Positions 59,986-64,000 of a stretch of DNA of 64,000 nucleotides are shown in pieces (positions within the stretch are counted from its first letter, which is position 1; every line of letters begins with the position of its first letter). The position numbers were made by a program, and so were the translations under genes. Location of the stretch: contig JARGSG010000001.1 in assembly GCA_030374805.1 (NCBI GenBank), forward strand, positions 124,001-188,000, in the 5' to 3' direction. This DNA comes from Gracilaria gracilis. Taxonomy: Eukaryota > Rhodophyta > Florideophyceae > Gracilariales > Gracilariaceae. The notes under the pieces are model-generated. The model was not told where the DNA came from, made no database searches, and saw only the letters and a program-made list of their open reading frames with translations.

Positions 59986-62538
59986 CTAGAGGGCGAGTAT
60001 TTCCCGAGCGATGGCATCACTAAACCACGTATCCTCTTCGGGTAGAGTCCAGTAACCTTCTAAGGTATCACCATCAGGGTTGGTAGAGATGGTAAAGCAT
60101 GGGATATCATCCTCTACCGGCTCGGTGTCCAAACCATCTGTGGTAATGCGATACATCGCGTCTGCGACATTGTGCTTGATACCTGGACGGTACTGTACGT
60201 CATACTCGAACTCTAAAAGTCGTAACCGCCATCGGGCAAGTCTGCCTGATGCGTCGGCCAGACCCAGTATCCACCGTAGGGCATCATGGTCGGTTCGAAG
60301 CGTGAACCTTTCACCATATAGGTAGGGACGGAGCATCAACATGCTCCAGACTACTGCCAGGCATTCCTTTTCGGTTGTTGTGTAGTTCTTTTCTGCAGCG
60401 TGCAAAGCACGGCTCCAGTACCCTATAGGTAGTTTGTCGCCGTTTTCTTGCTCCTGCATAAGACAACAACCAATTTGGGCGTCCGAAGCGTCAGTATCCA
60501 ACGTGTATCGTAAACCAGCTTTGGGTAATGCCAAGATGGGAGGTGTCAAGAGCGCATGTTTCAGCGCCTCGAACGCATCCATTTCCTCATTGGTAAGACA
60601 TTCAAACCTTGTAGGTTGACCTTTCAGCAGCTTCCTGTTGAGGGGAGCCGCTATCTTGGCAAATCCCTTGATAAACCGGCGGTACACATTGCACAAACCT
60701 ATAAAGGATCGGATTTCCGTCTGGGACGTGGGTGGCTTCGCCTCCTGCACGGCCCGAATATTCCGCGGCGTCACTTCTAACCTCCCAGGGCTGATGATAT
60801 GACCAAGGTATTCTACCTCTTTGGTGAAGAATTCGCACTTGCGGAGCTTCAACGTTACTCCAGATTCCCTCAAAAGGTTCAAAACTTCCCTAACATGGTG
60901 GAAATGTTCCTCTACCGTTCTGGAATATATGATTACATCGTCGATGTATACCAGAGCGGTTCTCCACTTCACCTTCGAAAGGATTATATCTAACGCCCTC
61001 TGAAAGGTAGCCGGGGCATTTCGCAACCCAAAGGGCATACGCGTAAAGCGGAATAACCCAGCGTGGCAAGTAAACGTAGTTTTGTCCTTGTGTTCTTCCC
61101 TGATAGGTACCTGCCAATAACCACAATTGGCATCGAGCGTAGTAAAGATCTTGGCGTTGCCCAACGAATCTATACACTCGTCCATTCTAGGTATTGGGTA
61201 CGAATCCCTAATGGTCATACTATTCAGTCTTCTGTAGTCCACACAGAACCGCATACGGGTATCATTCTTCTTTGTGACGAGAACCACAGGGCTGGCCCAG
61301 TCCGCATTTGCTGGTTCTATGACACCTTCACGGAGCATTCTCTCGACCTCATTGAGCTCAACCTCCCGGGCTTTTGGACCTGCAAGGTAAGGCTGCTGGT
61401 AAATGGGTTTCCAGCCAGGCACCATATCAATACGGTGCTCTGTAGCCTCAATTTGGCCCAACCGGCCCGACCACATGGGTTCAAATTCTTCTAAGAGACT
61501 GAGGATCCGGTCTCGGAGAGCCTGGTTCTCCGCACCGATCTGGACTTCCTCTCTCCAATTCCGCACTGGGTCCAGTTCCATAGTCTTTTCCTGATCCCTA
61601 ACCTTTAAGGTATTGGCGATCTTCTGTTCCATTTTGGTATTTGTCGATAACGGGGGCGCATATGCAGGGTATGGCGCATCCATTCCTCCCCCTTCCTTAG
61701 AGGTGGCGACCTCGCCCAACACATTAGGTGAGACCGTGAAAACCCCTTGTGGTGCCGGCAATGCGATTCCAATGGTGGTATTCTTGGGTAACTTAACAAT
61801 GTGATTGCTAAAGTTACTCAAGTACACCTTGAAGGCTTGGTTAGGGATGTTGTCGATAATCCCGTTTGCCATCAAGGCGAGATGTCTTTCTGCCAACCTA
61901 GGATGGTTCTGTAGCATTACCAATCCTGGAACTGCGCATGAGACGTTCACTACCATTTGGGTCATAGCCGGAATTGAAACCAATTTGGTGAGCCGTATCT
62001 TGTTTGAAACCGTTTCGGTGGGTATATTGAACCTCGGCTTCTTACGCCAACCATCTTTGGTCTGCGTATTACCCAGTATAGCAATACGACCACCTTGACG
62101 GAGAGCGACCGTTCGGGACCCTGGCAAAATTGCCTTGACATGTTTGTCAATAAAGTTGGTCCCGAGGATACAGTCTGTCGCCAGACGATCCACCACAAAG
62201 AAATTGAGCTTCACCTTCAAGGTTCCAAGTTGTACCACAGTGGTTAACATTCCTCTAAGGTGCAGTGGGCGCTCATTAGCGTCCACCAGCGGGTTGATAG
62301 TCGGGGCAGGCCGAATGTTCCGCAAGACCGCATCGGGTATGACGCGAGCGTTTAGGACATTTGGACCGGCGCCGGTATCGAGTACACACGCAACGGGGAC
62401 CTGTAGGTAATTGAGAAAGCTTACTGAAGCATTAACTTTATAGTTATTGTACTTCATTAGACACACCACATTGGGTACATCTGATTCTTCTTTTTCCACC
62501 ATTAAGGTTTCCCGTTCCGGTATCGACCGGCCTTCCAA
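59986..62538 (-). CDS. Ty3/gypsy pol: protease, reverse transcriptase, RNase H
   Basis: The retropepsin-like active site is VLDTGAGPN near residue 55. After a linker the RT domain shows FCVDYRRLNSMT, TTLDANCGYWQVP, MPFGLRNAPATFQR and the catalytic YIDD, then LGHIIS and the thumb or connection. The RNase H domain has TLDTDASDAQIG, EKNYTTTEKECLAVVW, LRTDHDALRWI and a final ADAMYR segment where ADALSR is usual. The frame lies -1 to gag and is open through the end of gag (62559), so a -1 frameshift is a likely mode of expression. It ends at a TAG just after RNase H, an abnormal place for a stop. Confidence 0.9.
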   Translation of the reverse strand: MEGRSIPERETLMVEKEESDVPNVVCLMKYNNYKVNASVSFLNYLQVPVACVLDTGAGPNVLNARVIPDAVLRNIRPAPTINPLVDANERPLHLRGMLTTVVQLGTLKVKLNFFVVDRLATDCILGTNFIDKHVKAILPGSRTVALRQGGRIAILGNTQTKDGWRKKPRFNIPTETVSNKIRLTKLVSIPAMTQMVVNVSCAVPGLVMLQNHPRLAERHLALMANGIIDNIPNQAFKVYLSNFSNHIVKLPKNTTIGIALPAPQGVFTVSPNVLGEVATSKEGGGMDAPYPAYAPPLSTNTKMEQKIANTLKVRDQEKTMELDPVRNWREEVQIGAENQALRDRILSLLEEFEPMWSGRLGQIEATEHRIDMVPGWKPIYQQPYLAGPKAREVELNEVERMLREGVIEPANADWASPVVLVTKKNDTRMRFCVDYRRLNSMTIRDSYPIPRMDECIDSLGNAKIFTTLDANCGYWQVPIREEHKDKTTFTCHAGLFRFTRMPFGLRNAPATFQRALDIILSKVKWRTALVYIDDVIIYSRTVEEHFHHVREVLNLLRESGVTLKLRKCEFFTKEVEYLGHIISPGRLEVTPRNIRAVQEAKPPTSQTEIRSFIGLCNVYRRFIKGFAKIAAPLNRKLLKGQPTRFECLTNEEMDAFEALKHALLTPPILALPKAGLRYTLDTDASDAQIGCCLMQEQENGDKLPIGYWSRALHAAEKNYTTTEKECLAVVWSMLMLRPYLYGERFTLRTDHDALRWILGLADASGRLARWRLRLLEFEYDVQYRPGIKHNVADAMYRITTDGLDTEPVEDDIPCFTISTNPDGDTLEGYWTLPEEDTWFSDAIAREILAL

Positions 62539-62558
62539 TTCACGGTTAGGGGTGGCCC

Positions 62559-64000
62559 CTACGCTAACCGTTCGGTGTTTTCCTGTTCCTCCGGAGCGGG
62601 ACTGTCCTTCTCCAAGATTGGTGTTTCATCGACGAGATGAACCTGAGATGGTGATGGTTGAGCTTGTACCCTCTTTCCAGATCCATATAGGTTACGGTGG
62701 TTTTGCTGCCTGGCACTGATCAGATGTTCGCGCACCCCTGGGGGTATTTTGTCACATCTGTTCGCCAGATGGTCTGGCGACAAACAGAGCCAGCAAACCA
62801 ATCCACCTGTCTGGGGATCACGCATTGCCATAGAGGTAGGTCGGGTAACCGGATTGGTTGGTGCTGTAGCATATGAAGATGCTTGCGAACCACCCTTTGA
62901 GGTTTGTTGAGTGCTCGCCGCACTTGGTGGCGACCTTACCGAAGCTGGTGGTACTGTCGACGACCAATTACCAATGGAGGTGGCTCGTGACTGAGCCTGC
63001 GGCGCAGTCACGAGATGAACTGCCATTCCTGTTGGTACGCGAATGAGCGAATCTCCCTCTGAGGTAGTGCTTTCTTCTAGCTCCAATACTGACCGTTTCG
63101 GTTTATCCTTTGAGGTATGGGACGCCGACGGCTTCTTTTTGTGACGGAGAGTGTCGCCTAGTCCCTGGGCATAACGGGCAAGCCCATTATAGTCCACCTT
63201 ACGGTTGTTCGCCAGGTAATTGCGTACCTGCGACCGGATCGCTTTGTCGACATTGTCGGCAAAGAGCAACTTCAACCTACTAGTGGTAAAGACATTACCG
63301 CATCGGGTGGCCAGATTCCAAAGGCCCAACGAGAATTCCATTTCGGTTTGGCTAGAGCGTTGGCAATATGCCTGCACCTCAGCGTAACCTTCCTGGATAA
63401 CCTCATCGGTAGCGTAAGTTTCCAACATGAAATTAACCACTTCTGGGTACGTCTCTAACATCTCTGTCCCCTCTTCATCAACCGCCATGGTATTTCCACG
63501 GAGCCTGCCTTGCAGCAAGTGGTAAGCTTGACCTTTAAGGTAAAACTGGAATAACCACATGGCAGCGCCTTCGGAAAAACCATTTTGGTCGCATGCAATC
63601 TTGAACTTCTGTAGAAACTCAATTACCGCAATGGGATCATCACCTGTGAAGGTAGTATCACCCATTTGGAAGCTGAGCTTCTCATGGTGCTTGGTGATCT
63701 TCTGCGCAACCTCTTGGGTGTAAGCAGAGGATCGGTTTCTCAACCGATATGACCTATAATCAACCGCTTTGGTGAACATATCGTTCAGCGGCTGACGCAC
63801 CTCTAGGGTTGTATCGGTGTCCGAATCCGAGTCGGAAGACTCGTACCGTTTCTTCTTACCTTTCCGGTTTCTCTTTGACGACTTCTTCGCCAACCTGTTC
63901 GGTCTCTTCTGGCGTCTACCTTTACGGTCATCATCCGACGATGAACCAGTATCGGTATCGGAGCTCGAGGAATCGGGGTCAGAGTCGTAGCCGCGATTCT
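62559..64000 (-). CDS. Ty3/gypsy gag, 5' end beyond the window
   Basis: The minus frame stays open to the window edge without an ATG, starting with Asp/Ser-rich then Lys/Arg-rich sequence (KKSSKRNRKGKKKRYESS). A retrotransposon capsid-type region follows (FLQKFKIACDQNGFSEG, MWLFQFYLKGQAYHLLQG, AYCQRSSQTEMEFSLGLW). A CCHC zinc knuckle is present as CWLCLSPDHLANRC (C-x2-C-x4-H-x4-C). The C-terminus overlaps the start of the pol frame. No internal stops are seen in the visible part. Confidence 0.85.
   Translation of the reverse strand, partial: NRGYDSDPDSSSSDTDTGSSSDDDRKGRRQKRPNRLAKKSSKRNRKGKKKRYESSDSDSDTDTTLEVRQPLNDMFTKAVDYRSYRLRNRSSAYTQEVAQKITKHHEKLSFQMGDTTFTGDDPIAVIEFLQKFKIACDQNGFSEGAAMWLFQFYLKGQAYHLLQGRLRGNTMAVDEEGTEMLETYPEVVNFMLETYATDEVIQEGYAEVQAYCQRSSQTEMEFSLGLWNLATRCGNVFTTSRLKLLFADNVDKAIRSQVRNYLANNRKVDYNGLARYAQGLGDTLRHKKKPSASHTSKDKPKRSVLELEESTTSEGDSLIRVPTGMAVHLVTAPQAQSRATSIGNWSSTVPPASVRSPPSAASTQQTSKGGSQASSYATAPTNPVTRPTSMAMRDPQTGGLVCWLCLSPDHLANRCDKIPPGVREHLISARQQNHRNLYGSGKRVQAQPSPSQVHLVDETPILEKDSPAPEEQENTERLA

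Larger units (their letters stand above)
51836..64000 (-). mobile_element. Ty3/gypsy chromovirus-type LTR retrotransposon, 3' part (5' end beyond window)
   Basis: On the minus strand the order is gag, protease, reverse transcriptase, RNase H, integrase, chromodomain, then a long 3' region with an antisense ORF, a polypurine tract and the 3' LTR. The order RT-RH-IN and the chromodomain define a chromovirus. Pol carries in-frame stops at 59986 and 59224, and a pogo-like element is inserted between integrase and chromodomain, so this copy is dead. It is itself inserted into the piggyBac-like element. The 5' LTR, primer-binding site and the right TSD lie beyond 64000. Confidence 0.88.

Noticed and set aside
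1-64000. tRNA, rRNA, CRISPR arrays, bacterial operons or attachment sites
   Set aside because: No cloverleaf, rRNA core motif or regularly spaced repeat was seen, and the introns and gene families are eukaryotic.

Overview
The window reads as nuclear DNA of a eukaryote with compact, mostly intronless genes. Where introns occur they are short (about 53 to 127 nt), bounded by GT and AG, and often begin GTACGT. The gene set (DGAT1, anoctamin, ABCF2-type ABC-F protein, TDG/Mug glycosylase, GT14 glycosyltransferase, PP2C, PDS5/MSH6-type Tudor proteins) suits a unicellular alga. A red alga of the Porphyridium type is my best guess, held with low confidence; no rRNA, tRNA or plastid gene is present to settle it.

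Layout. Positions 1-3955 hold an apparently intact pogo/Tigger-like DNA transposon (779-2986) sitting directly against the TATA box of a secreted-protein gene. Positions 3996-17931 are a gene-dense, GC-rich stretch: a small spliced two-TM protein, a coiled-coil protein, an unknown helical protein, an F-box/LRR-like protein, DGAT1, a 2OG-dioxygenase-like protein lacking its iron-binding histidines, PP2C and an anoctamin. A GT14 glycosyltransferase follows at 18973-20361.

Positions 21277-39289 contain three genes with PDS5/MSH6-type Tudor-like domains. Two of them are giant and head-to-head (1780 and 2541 aa). They share a Tudor-like module and also a C-terminal domain with a Y-x2-WEP-x-L-x-D-x-EWL-x-EK motif that I do not recognise. 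A TDG/Mug-type DNA glycosylase lies divergent to the third Tudor gene, so the neighbourhood looks chromatin or DNA-repair related.

Positions 40284-47553 hold a three-exon ABC-F gene, a two-exon trypsin-like protease with an NxT-rich N-terminus, and an unknown membrane or secreted Cys-containing protein with a probable frameshift. Two strong hairpins lie between them. Decayed LINE-type retrotransposon tails occur at about 36.2 kb and 47.6-48.2 kb.

Positions 49154-64000 are a three-layer nest of transposable elements. A piggyBac-like element (left end at TTAA, 49154) is cut at 51835 by the 3' LTR of a minus-strand Ty3/gypsy chromovirus that runs off the right edge. That chromovirus is itself cut at a TA by a second pogo-like transposon (56452-58514), just upstream of its chromodomain. 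The gypsy element carries a long additional ORF (about 804 aa) in antisense orientation between pol and the 3' LTR, and the piggyBac element carries a small zinc-finger-like cargo ORF. These extra genes and the Tudor paralog pair are the most novel things here.
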